Source: Oscillospiraceae bacterium (GTDB taxonomy: Bacteria > Bacillota > Clostridia > Oscillospirales > Oscillospiraceae). From it: a stretch of DNA of 8,594 nt. Positions 1-6,532 of this stretch are shown in pieces (within the stretch, counting starts at the first letter, position 1; each line of letters begins with the position of its first letter). The notes beneath the pieces were generated by a model. That model was given only the letters and a program-made list of their open reading frames with translations. It ran no database searches and was not told the origin of the DNA. The stretch lies in the NCBI GenBank assembly GCA_031280325.1, contig JAITGW010000129.1, forward strand, positions 1 to 8,594, in the 5' to 3' direction. Position numbers and translations under genes: made by a program.

Positions 1-821
1 TGATGGGGGAAAAAACAACCTCCGGCGCCCGGGTCGAACTGCTGCTGCTCCGCCGGTTGGAGGAACGCCGCTGGGAAGCCCTGGCCCGGCCCGGGAAAAA
101 ATGCCCCCCCGGCACGGGCCTGCGCTTTGGGGACGGGCGGCTGCTGGCTGAAATTGAAGGGGTGGGCCAGGGTGGCGTCCGCCTGGTCCGGTTCCAGTAC
201 CACGGGATTTTTGAAGAAGTGCTGAGCCAATTGGGGGAGGTGCCCCTGCCCCCCTACATCCATGAAAAATTGGCGGACCCCGCCCGCTACCAAACCGTGT
301 ACGCCGCCCAAGACGGCTCTGTGGCCGCGCCCACGGCGGGCCTCCATTTTACCCAAGAATTTTTAGCGGCCTTGGAGGCGCGGGGGGTCCTCACCGCGGC
401 CCTGACCCTCCACGTGGGCCTGGGCACCTTCCGCCCGGTAAAGGCGGACAACCTGGCCGACCACGTGATGCACGCCGAGTCCTATTCCATCCCGGCCCAA
501 GCCGCCCAAACCGTCAACGTGGCCAAGGCCCGGGGCGGCCGCCTCATCGCCGTGGGCACCACCAGCTGCCGCGCCCTGGAAGCCTGCGGCGCGGAAGGCC
601 ACCTGCGCCCCGGCGCCGGCTGGACCAATATTTTTATCTACCCCGGCTATACCTTCCGGCTGGTGGACGGCCTCGTCACCAACTTCCACCTGCCGGAATC
701 CACCCTGCTGATGCTGGTATCCGCCCTGGCCGGCCGGGACAATGTGCTGCGGGCCTACAGGGAGGCGGTGGCGGAGGGGTATCGCTTTTTTAGTTTTGGG
801 GACGCGATGTTGATCACGTAA
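1..821 (+). CDS. queA: QueA, S-adenosylmethionine:tRNA ribosyltransferase-isomerase (5' partial)
   Basis: QueA transfers and isomerises the ribosyl group of S-adenosylmethionine onto preQ1 in the tRNA wobble position, giving epoxyqueuosine; it is a cytosolic enzyme of queuosine tRNA modification. The visible 272 residues carry the family's conserved blocks in order: PLPPYI (residues 81-86), AAPTAGLHF (108-116), HVGLGTF (137-143), GTTSCRALE (185-193), TNIFIYPGY (208-216), TNFHLP (226-231) and FFSFGDAM (262-269), ending in TAA. Full-length QueA is about 340 residues, so roughly 70 N-terminal residues lie left of the window. The ATG at position 3 is therefore internal, and the frame is open to the edge. 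The frame is intact, with no frameshift seen. The gene is visibly richer in CCC/GGG runs than the rest of the window. It converges on the leftward lipoprotein operon. Identification is secure. Confidence 0.96.
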   Translation, partial: MGEKTTSGARVELLLLRRLEERRWEALARPGKKCPPGTGLRFGDGRLLAEIEGVGQGGVRLVRFQYHGIFEEVLSQLGEVPLPPYIHEKLADPARYQTVYAAQDGSVAAPTAGLHFTQEFLAALEARGVLTAALTLHVGLGTFRPVKADNLADHVMHAESYSIPAQAAQTVNVAKARGGRLIAVGTTSCRALEACGAEGHLRPGAGWTNIFIYPGYTFRLVDGLVTNFHLPESTLLMLVSALAGRDNVLRAYREAVAEGYRFFSFGDAMLIT

Positions 822-837
822 CAGATTTTATCTACGC

Positions 838-879
838 AAAAAAGCCCGGAAACCCCTTGATTTCATGGGATTCCGGGCT
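838..879 (-). terminator. Intrinsic terminator of the leftward lipoprotein operon
   Basis: A 9-bp perfect stem (AGCCCGGAA at 843-851 with TTCCGGGCT at 871-879) is extended, after an A/A mismatch, by three more C-G pairs (853-855 with 867-869) around an 11-nt loop. On the minus strand the stem is followed directly by a run of six T (838-843), the normal arrangement for Rho-independent termination. On the plus strand no T-run follows the stem, so it should stop leftward transcription best and serve queA only weakly. It lies 55 bases beyond the stop of the 217-aa lipoprotein gene. Confidence 0.88.
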
Positions 880-933
880 AAGGATTATCGGGATATAATG
901 GGTTACGAAGTATTTGCTGTAACCAAACACGCG

Positions 934-1587
934 CTACTCTCCCTCCGAGACGTAATACGCGCTACCCCAGTACTGTTCATCGGCTGACAGGGACCGCAAG
1001 CCCTGATCCGCCATGTCCTCCGGGTTGATAAATTCCAGCGGCGCGCCTTCGGAACAATAATATACAAAGCTAACAACGGGCAGATTGCTTTCAACCGTGG
1101 ATTTCAGCGAGTCCATCATGAACCAATTTAAACTGACCCCGTCGGAGAAGCTAAATTCCGCCTTCATCTCCCGGTCGCCCAGCCCCGCCAGCAACGTTGA
1201 CTGCTTCGACCAATCAATCAAGACGCCATCTGGGGCGGACGTAACTCCGTTCAGGGTAAAATCAAGCCCCGTCCACTCGGAAAGATACCCCGCCATCTCC
1301 ATTACCGCCCCATGGATTGCCTCGTCCGCGTATACATAATTCTTGGTTGCGGGGTCGTAGTACTCGCATGTTATCGGCTTGTGGAGGAACTTCGACGGGG
1401 TGCGCGGAATTCCCTCCGTGTTTGCCGGCAGTACGCCGTTTGAGAAATCGGCCACAAGCCTGTAATGCCCCTCCGGGACCATGTATTCGTCCGGCGTCCC
1501 GGGGTGCCAAGGCAAGCAGCCGCCAAGGGATACGGCGGCCAGTACGGCCAGCGACGCCGCCAAAGTCGGTTTTATGAATCTTCTCAT
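934..1587 (-). CDS. GerMN-like lipoprotein, 217 aa
   Basis: A secreted lipoprotein. It has a basic N-terminus (MRRFIK), a hydrophobic stretch (about residues 8-21) and a lipobox LGGC with the lipidated cysteine at residue 24. The mature part is about 190 residues. A segment around residues 85-185 resembles the GerMN fold seen in GerM-type lipoproteins: a helix (AIHGAVMEM), then a 'GV..APDGVLIDWSK' strand pair like the usual 'v.dGva.vdfs', then a helix and a 'PVVSFVYYCSEGAPLEF' strand like 'v..V.f.vdG'. This match is by eye only and should be treated as provisional. Its ATG overlaps the stop of the upstream 360-aa lipoprotein gene in the sequence ATGA, so the two are probably translationally coupled; only a weak GGGA precedes the start. 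It is the last gene before the terminator at 838-879. Its role is unknown; as an extracytoplasmic lipoprotein it presumably works with its upstream partner at the cell surface. Confidence 0.85.
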   Translation of the reverse strand: MRRFIKPTLAASLAVLAAVSLGGCLPWHPGTPDEYMVPEGHYRLVADFSNGVLPANTEGIPRTPSKFLHKPITCEYYDPATKNYVYADEAIHGAVMEMAGYLSEWTGLDFTLNGVTSAPDGVLIDWSKQSTLLAGLGDREMKAEFSFSDGVSLNWFMMDSLKSTVESNLPVVSFVYYCSEGAPLEFINPEDMADQGLRSLSADEQYWGSAYYVSEGE

Positions 1588-2666
1588 GGCTGTTCCCGCG
1601 CATAGATTCCCGCGTAGCCTTCAAACTGCTGGTCTAACGCCTCGACCGTCACCCTGTCGCCGTCAAGACGCAGGGCGATGTAATCGTCCGCCGCCGAACC
1701 GGCGTCCACGCTTAGCTTGATGCCCCCGGAGCTGTACATGGAGCCAATGTCATCGTTCAGATAGAGCGACACGCTTATCCTGTTCTCAAGGATGGACTTT
1801 GAAACGTAAATTTCCGCGCCCGTTTCGCTGAAGTAGCTTCCGTACCAATTTTCCAACCGGCCTTCAAGAGGTTTCCCGTTGGCGAACGTCATGCCAAGAG
1901 AATCCACCGTGATCGTATTGCCGGTTAAGCCGCACGCCTCCTCGCTTCCGTCGGACCACATTAACGTAAGCGAGCCGCCCGCAAGTTCCCATTGACCGGA
2001 ATCGACGGTTGCGGAGCTGTAAGCGCCCTCTTCCTCGTCAGGCGTGGTGATCCTATAATCAAAACCGCCGTTGTTGTGCATGTTAAGGGTATGCTGGTCA
2101 TCCTCCGCGATGAAGCGCCAGTCGCTGCTGACAAGATGGACCCACAGCTTTGCTTCCGCCAGTTCGGGCATACCCACAGCGGATTCCTGAATATATACTT
2201 TTTCGTCGAACCCGTCGCTGACGCAGAACAATAACAGATTCGGAGCGAAATAGCCTGTGTCGGCAAACATATCCTCGCCGAATGTGATGGCCGTCACGCC
2301 GTCCCCGGTTGAAATCCTATAGCCGCCGCTGCCGTATTCTAAATCATCTACATACAGCGCATACGCGTCTCCGGTGAGTTCGTAATACGCTTTTGACAAA
2401 TCGCCGTCCAAGTACCACTTGCCCTCGAAGGCGAAATCGCTTGCGGCGCTGCTTGGCTCTTTGCCCAATTCAAATACATCGCCTTCGTCGTCGTACAATT
2501 GGGTCTCGCCGTCCTCGTCTCTAATGAAAGCCTCAAGAGAAGCTTGCCCTCCCCTTTCGGGTTCTGTTCCTTCCGCCGTTGGCGGCTCGATCGCCGTATT
2601 CTCGCAGGCACTAAGCGTGAGCGCCAATAGGCACATTGCCGACAGAAATGCGAGTCGTAATTTCAT
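1584..2666 (-). CDS. Lipoprotein of unknown function with beta-rich repeats, 360 aa
   Basis: A secreted lipoprotein. Residues 1-20 form a signal peptide, and the lipobox LSAC puts the lipidated cysteine at residue 21. A flexible, acidic, Pro/Glu/Thr-rich linker follows (about 22-75), with no lysine and little hydrophobic content. The rest looks like short beta-strand segments. Residues about 78-160 and 175-262 each start with a 'W' strand (GKWYLDG, SDWRFIA), and the second ends in the lipocalin-like pattern 'SGQWELAGGSLTLMWSDG'. A further module at 272-358 starts with NWYGSYFSETG. These resemble the small beta-barrel modules common in Clostridia lipoproteins, but I cannot name a family. A strong ribosome site (GGAGGAG, 2672-2678) sits 7 bases before the ATG. 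It is 29 bases after the 287-aa gene and overlaps the next gene by 4 bases, so it is mid-operon. The protein could be a surface sensor, a binding protein, or a partner of the secreted proteins encoded upstream. Confidence 0.88.
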   Translation of the reverse strand: MKLRLAFLSAMCLLALTLSACENTAIEPPTAEGTEPERGGQASLEAFIRDEDGETQLYDDEGDVFELGKEPSSAASDFAFEGKWYLDGDLSKAYYELTGDAYALYVDDLEYGSGGYRISTGDGVTAITFGEDMFADTGYFAPNLLLFCVSDGFDEKVYIQESAVGMPELAEAKLWVHLVSSDWRFIAEDDQHTLNMHNNGGFDYRITTPDEEEGAYSSATVDSGQWELAGGSLTLMWSDGSEEACGLTGNTITVDSLGMTFANGKPLEGRLENWYGSYFSETGAEIYVSKSILENRISVSLYLNDDIGSMYSSGGIKLSVDAGSAADDYIALRLDGDRVTVEALDQQFEGYAGIYAREQP

Positions 2667-2695
2667 CTCTTCTCCTCCATTAAAAAAAGACCGCT

Positions 2696-3559
2696 TTATG
2701 GGGTGTCCTGTTCCCCCAACTCCCGCACCCGGGCAATCGCCTTTTCAAGCTCCGCTTCGGGATCATAACCATCGGCCGCGGTTTCCGCCGCCGCGCTCGC
2801 TTTCTCCGCGTCGTGTTTCTTTTTCAGATGAATCCCACCTGTGACCGCTCCGGCGGCGGCCGCTCCGCCCAAAACGCTCCCCGCGACGGCACCCAACCCG
2901 TTCGGGCCGGATTGCGCCGCCGCCGGCGCTGCCGATGGGGGCGGAGCGGCCGTCACGCTGGCGGCTGTGGGCGCAGACGCGGGCGCGCTAACCGGCTGCG
3001 CCGCCGCAACGGTTTGAGGCGCAACGGTTTGAGCCGCAACGGGCTGCGCCTCGGGAACAACCGCCCCCGCCGCCGATTCCGGCGCGACATACGTGACGTT
3101 TACCGAGTTATCTGTGTAATTGACTGTGTTGTCTGTGTAATTGACTGTAGCCGCCGCGGGAGCCGCCGGCGGGGGAGCCACCGCCCCCGCCGCCCCCACC
3201 GCGGCGGCCCCGGCGGCCGCGCCTCCGGCGGAGGCCACCACCACCGGATTCTTGTAAAAATCGCGGTTGTGCGCCTTTGTGCCGTCCACTTTTTTCACCT
3301 GCCGCGTCTCCGTGCCGGAATAGCCATCGACGGTTTTCACCAAAAATTCCCCGGCGGCGTTTAACACCGCTCTCGATTCTCCGAGCTGACCTTGAAGTTT
3401 TTGCAGATTGCCGCGCACATCCGCAAGAAGTCCGTCACTTCCCAATCTGCCGCGAATCTGTCCGACGCGCTCGGCGTAGCCGTCAACCAGTTTCGCCGTG
3501 GACTTTATGTCCTCGCCCTGCTGACGGAGGATTTTGTACGATACTTTGTAGCCTGCCAT
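2696..3559 (-). CDS. WXG-like/type VII-associated protein with two Gly/Ala-rich segments, 287 aa
   Basis: Residues 1-80 form two predicted helices joined near a glycine (GRLGSDG), like the helical hairpin of ESX/WXG proteins, but without a W-x-G motif. Residues 104-128 and 220-243 are Gly/Ala-rich, uncharged segments that could span a membrane or act as glycine zippers. Between them is a low-complexity Ala/Pro/Val/Gln region that includes a duplicated TVNYTDN heptapeptide (138-151) and QTVA repeats (177-184). A KKK cluster (246-248) follows the second segment, and the C-terminus (264-284) is a charged helix. There is no signal peptide, consistent with non-Sec export or a cytosolic/membrane location. 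A strong ribosome site (AAAGGAGGG, 3569-3577) lies 9 bases before the ATG and overlaps the stop of the WXG100 gene, which ties it to that gene. It may be a type VII substrate or a membrane partner of one; the precise family is not recognised. Confidence 0.83.
   Translation of the reverse strand: MAGYKVSYKILRQQGEDIKSTAKLVDGYAERVGQIRGRLGSDGLLADVRGNLQKLQGQLGESRAVLNAAGEFLVKTVDGYSGTETRQVKKVDGTKAHNRDFYKNPVVVASAGGAAAGAAAVGAAGAVAPPPAAPAAATVNYTDNTVNYTDNSVNVTYVAPESAAGAVVPEAQPVAAQTVAPQTVAAAQPVSAPASAPTAASVTAAPPPSAAPAAAQSGPNGLGAVAGSVLGGAAAAGAVTGGIHLKKKHDAEKASAAAETAADGYDPEAELEKAIARVRELGEQDTP
3006..3050. repeat. Three 15-bp in-frame units inside the 287-aa gene
   Basis: GCAACGGTTTGAGGC (3006-3020), GCAACGGTTTGAGCC (3021-3035) and the more diverged GCAACGGGCTGCGCC (3036-3050) lie in tandem. 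On the minus strand they encode pentapeptide-like units around Q-T-V-A. They belong to the same Ala/Pro/Gln linker as the 21-bp duplication. Confidence 0.8.
3111..3147. repeat. 21-bp tandem duplication inside the 287-aa gene
   Basis: The motif starting TCTGTGTAATTGACTGT occurs at 3111 and again at 3132, exactly 21 bases apart, so it is in frame. On the minus strand it encodes the heptapeptide TVNYTDN twice, followed by a diverged third copy (SVNVTYV). It lies in the low-complexity linker between the two Gly/Ala segments. Confidence 0.9.
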
Positions 3560-3576
3560 TGAAGAAAGCCCTCCTT

Positions 3577-3815
3577 TCAGCGCATGGTGTTGTTGGGCAG
3601 CTTCGGCAGTTTCGACGCCTCACTCTGCACCGCTTTTTCACTGCGCTCATAGCTGTCCGCCGACTCGTACAGCGCGTTCACCATGCGGCCCAGCGTGTCC
3701 ATACCCTCGTTGCACTTGTTAAGCAGCTGCGCGAAGCTCGCGTTAAACGCCGCCGCCGCGTCGCCCGTCCACACGCCCTTCAGCGAATCAATCTGGCTTT
3801 TGGATGTGGCTATCT
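3577..3815 (-). pseudogene. WXG100 family protein, 5'-truncated at the junction
   Basis: This is the C-terminal two-thirds of an ESAT-6/WXG100 protein, the small helical-hairpin proteins exported by type VII secretion. The readable frame gives helix-1 residues IATSKSQIDSLKG, then the W-T-G turn (codons just below 3772), then helix 2 (DAAAAFNASF onward). Near the C-terminus are YESAD and YERSE, both fitting the YxxxD/E export signal. A normal family member has about 40 residues before W-x-G; here only about 17 can be read before an in-frame TGA at 3823-3825. That TGA lies in sequence which, on the other strand, is clearly ABC transporter. No start codon with a ribosome site precedes the helix-1 codons. 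The GTG at 3772-3774 directly before W would remove helix 1 entirely and is not a credible start. The remaining reading frame is intact. The left end of the join cannot be fixed to the base (about 3805-3820). Confidence 0.82.
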
Positions 3816-4737
3816 GATCTTCTCAATGTCCCTTGCCGCGCCGTTCACCAAGCTGATGTATGTGTCATCGCTTGGCAAGCAGGTTGCGGACGGCATCGAG
3901 CGCATGGACAAAATCCTGGACGAGCCGCCGCTGGCTGAAACAAGCTCACCGGCTGCCGTAACCGGATATGGCGTTACGTTTGAAAACGTCAAATTCACTT
4001 ACAACGCCGCGGACGAAGCCGTCGCAATTTCCGATGTGAGCTTCACGGCGAAGCAGGGCGAGGTTACGGCGCTGGTCGGACCCTCTGGCGGCGGCAAATC
4101 CACGCTGGCGAACTTGATTCCGCGATTTTACGATGTGGCAGAGGGTGCGGTGAAAATCGGAAATACAGACATTCGCGAGCTGTCAAGCGAGTATCTGATG
4201 AGCATCGTCAGCTTTGTGTTTCAGGATGTGTTTTTGTTCAAGCAGAGCATTGCCGGCAACATCGGCGTTGGCGACAAGAATGCCACCCGCGAGCAGATTG
4301 TTGCCGCCGCGAAAGCCGCGCAGTGCCATGAGTTTATCGAAAAACTGCCGCAAGGCTATGATACGGTCATCGGCGGGGGCGGCGTTCACCTTTCCGGCGG
4401 CGAGCGGCAGCGAATCGTAATCGCGCGCGCCGTTCTCAAGGATGCGCCGATTCTGGTGCTGGACGAGGCTACCGCCTTTGCAGACCCGGAAAATGAGCAG
4501 AAAATCCAGTTTGCGCTGTCGGAGCTGATGAAAAACAAGACTGTCATTATTATAGCACATCGCCTCTCAACGATACGGGGTGCGGACAAAATCGTTGTGA
4601 TGGACAAGGGACGCGTTGCGGAAACCGGCACGCATGACGCGCTTGTCACACGGAGTGGGAGATATGCCCGCATGTGGGAGCAATATGTCAGCGCGATGGA
4701 TTGGTCAATCGCCGGAAAGGAGGCCGCTAATGTTTAA
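3808..4737 (+). pseudogene. ABC exporter subunit, YbtP/IrtA-like, truncated: end of membrane domain plus complete ATPase domain
   Basis: About 309 residues of an ABC exporter-type subunit. The first part (GYLIFSMSLAAPF, then the linker ending in MDKILDEPP) matches the end of the last transmembrane helix and the link to the nucleotide-binding domain. The ATPase domain is complete: Walker A GPSGGGKST (4078-4104), signature LSGGERQR (4390-4413), Walker B ILVLDEA (4450-4470) followed by ATAFADPENE (4468-4497), and the H-loop IAHR (4552-4563). ATAFADPENE is a pattern I associate with YbtP/YbtQ/IrtAB-like transporters. A normal subunit is about 580 residues, so some 270 residues, almost all of the membrane domain, are missing upstream of the join. 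The frame stays open leftward to 3277, but that stretch is antisense to the WXG genes and unrelated to transporters. There is no plausible start or ribosome site at the join. The stop overlaps the next gene's start by 8 bases, the arrangement of a two-subunit operon. Confidence 0.85.
4716..4723 (+). promoter_or_regulatory. Ribosome binding site fixing the start of the second ABC subunit
   Basis: AAAGGAGG ends 6 bases before the ATG at 4730. This selects that start over the in-frame start codons further upstream inside the preceding gene (the frame is open from 4616). Confidence 0.9.
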
Positions 4738-6469
4738 TCTGAAAAATACGCTCGGTTTGTCTGACAGCGGATACCGCGACTTCAAGCGCGGAGTTTTCGC
4801 TTGTGTGCTGTCCAATTTAGCCATGCTGCCGCCGTTTGTTGTGCTGCTGCAAATCATATCCGCTTTGCTTGACCCGATGATAAGCGGAAATTCGCTGAAC
4901 GCCATGAAACTGTGGCTATTGCTCGGCGCGGGCGTTGTCTGCGCGATTGTGTATTTTATTGCCTACTACAACGAATACAGCAAAACTTATACAGTGGCAT
5001 ATTCCGAAGCGGAAAAAATCCGGCTTGAAGTCGCCGAGAAGCTGCGCCGCTTGCCGCTGTCGTTCTTCAATAACAAGGATTTATCGGAGCTGACCACCAA
5101 CATCATGGGCGACTGCACCGCCATGGAGCACACCATGAGCCATGTCACGCCGGGCCTGTTTGCCAACATCATCACCGCTACGCTTACCTGTGCCATGCTC
5201 GCAATCTACGACTGGCGTATGGCGCTGGCGCTGTTTGCCGCGCTGCCCGCGGTGTTCGGCATGATATTTCTATCGCGGAAATTGCAGGCAAAATTTGGAG
5301 AGCGGCATGTCAAAGCAAAGCTGGAGGTTGCCGAGCAGGTGCAGGAATACCTTGAGGGGATAAAGGTTGTAAAGGCGTTCGGACTGTCAGGCGAAAAATC
5401 GGCGGCGCTTACCCAATCGCTTAAATCAATGCGCGGCGAGGCGATGAAATTTGAGGGCCTGGTCGGGATTTTCGTAACCCTTGCCATGATGGTGCTGCAG
5501 GTCGGAATCGGGCTTGTGGCGCTTGTGGGAGTGAATCTTTTGACGGGCGGCAGCCTTGACGCCATAAAATTCTTCACTTTCATTGTCATCAGCGCAAAGA
5601 TCTACGCGCCGCTGATTGTTCTCCTCACCCTGCTGCCGGAGTTTTTCTACATGCTGATATCCATGCGCAGAATGAGAGAGCTGCGAAACGCCGCGCCAAT
5701 GACCGGCGATGAGAGCGTCAGGCTTGACGATTACACGATTGAGATGAAAAACGTGAGCTTTGCATATAACGACGCGGATGTAATCCATGATGTCACCCTG
5801 ACCATTCCGCAGGGCGGAGTGACCGCCTTTGTGGGACCGTCCGGCAGCGGCAAGACTACCGTTTCACGCCTAATAGCGCGGTTTTGGGACGTCCGCGAGG
5901 GGGAAATCACAATCGGCGGCAGGAATATCCGCGAGATTGACCCGGAACGGCTGATGAGCTATATGGGCTTCGTATTTCAGGACGTGGTGCTGTTTAACGA
6001 TACGGTGATGAACAATATCCGCATCGGCAAGCAAGGAGCGACCGATGATGAGGTTTACGCCGCCGCAGAAATGGCGCGGTGCGACGAGTTTATCCGCGAA
6101 ATGCCGCAGGGCTATGAAAGCGTCATAGGAGAGAACGGTTCCACCCTGTCGGGCGGCGAGAGACAGCGTATCTCAATTGCCCGCGCGCTGCTCAAAAACG
6201 CGCCGATTGTTTTGCTGGACGAAGCCACAGCCAGCCTTGATCCGGAGAATGAAACGCAGATACAGGCGGCGATTTCGGAACTGGTAAAAGGCCGAACGGT
6301 GATTGTCATTGCCCATCGTCTGCGGACGGTCATGGGAGCGGATAAAATCGCCGTTCTGGATAGCGGGCGGCTGATTGAGGAGGGCACGAGCGAACGGCTG
6401 CTTGCGAGAAACGGTCTGTTTGCGCGGCTATACAAGATTCAGCATGAGAGCTTGGGTTGGGGTGTGTGA
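4730..6469 (+). CDS. ABC exporter-type transporter subunit, YbtQ/IrtB-like, 579 aa
   Basis: A complete half-transporter with a membrane domain fused to an ATPase domain. Hydrophobic helices lie at about residues 22-44, 61-80, 143-160, 163-181, 245-270 and 281-303, six in all, as expected for a type IV exporter fold. The ATPase domain (about 336-565) has Walker A GPSGSGKTT (369-377), Q-loop Q417, signature LSGGERQ (473-479), Walker B IVLLDE (493-498) with the catalytic Glu, ATASLDPENE just after, and H-loop H529. Both this subunit and its truncated neighbour keep the catalytic Glu, signature and His, so the intact pair would have had two competent sites. The start at 4730 is set by AAAGGAGG 6 bases upstream and overlaps the previous stop by 8 bases, so the two subunits were probably a heterodimer. 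The YbtPQ/IrtAB resemblance and the reductase gene downstream suggest ferric-siderophore transport, but drug or peptide export cannot be excluded. Without its partner's membrane domain it may be inactive unless it homodimerises. Confidence 0.93.
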   Translation: MFNLKNTLGLSDSGYRDFKRGVFACVLSNLAMLPPFVVLLQIISALLDPMISGNSLNAMKLWLLLGAGVVCAIVYFIAYYNEYSKTYTVAYSEAEKIRLEVAEKLRRLPLSFFNNKDLSELTTNIMGDCTAMEHTMSHVTPGLFANIITATLTCAMLAIYDWRMALALFAALPAVFGMIFLSRKLQAKFGERHVKAKLEVAEQVQEYLEGIKVVKAFGLSGEKSAALTQSLKSMRGEAMKFEGLVGIFVTLAMMVLQVGIGLVALVGVNLLTGGSLDAIKFFTFIVISAKIYAPLIVLLTLLPEFFYMLISMRRMRELRNAAPMTGDESVRLDDYTIEMKNVSFAYNDADVIHDVTLTIPQGGVTAFVGPSGSGKTTVSRLIARFWDVREGEITIGGRNIREIDPERLMSYMGFVFQDVVLFNDTVMNNIRIGKQGATDDEVYAAAEMARCDEFIREMPQGYESVIGENGSTLSGGERQRISIARALLKNAPIVLLDEATASLDPENETQIQAAISELVKGRTVIVIAHRLRTVMGADKIAVLDSGRLIEEGTSERLLARNGLFARLYKIQHESLGWGV

Positions 6470-6519
6470 CGGGTATGGCGGCGATGGCTATGAGCTTGTG
6501 GTTACTTATGTAGAACGTT

Positions 6520-6527
6520 GGAGGAGG
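6520..6527 (+). promoter_or_regulatory. Ribosome binding site fixing the start of the ferric-reductase-like gene
   Basis: GGAGGAGG lies 5 bases before the ATG at 6533. An in-frame TTG at 6518 overlaps this ribosome site and so is not the start. Confidence 0.88.
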
Positions 6528-6532
6528 CATTC

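Noticed and set aside
363..689. Minus-strand open frame opposite queA
   Set aside because: Antisense to strongly conserved QueA codons; Gly/Ala-rich translation caused by high GC, with no ribosome site.
901..924. Inverted repeat GGTTAC/GTAACC near the end of the lipoprotein operon
   Set aside because: Only a 6-bp stem with a 12-base loop and no T-run; the nearby 838-879 hairpin explains termination better.
2419..2844. Plus-strand open frame across the boundary of the 360-aa lipoprotein gene and the 287-aa gene
   Set aside because: Composition is Ser/Pro/Arg-rich antisense translation; it lies opposite well-supported genes with strong ribosome sites.
3772..3774. GTG as the true start of a 65-aa WXG protein
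   Set aside because: It would begin at the W-x-G turn and lack helix 1; helix-1-like codons continue upstream to the join, so the gene is truncated rather than short.
3700..3900. Insertion sequence or phage attachment site at the join
   Set aside because: I looked for terminal inverted repeats, target duplications, and integrase or transposase coding sequence and saw none.
6470..6532. 12-codon ORF (ATG at 6475) between the ABC subunit and the reductase-like gene
   Set aside because: No ribosome site and too short to judge; more likely plain intergenic sequence.
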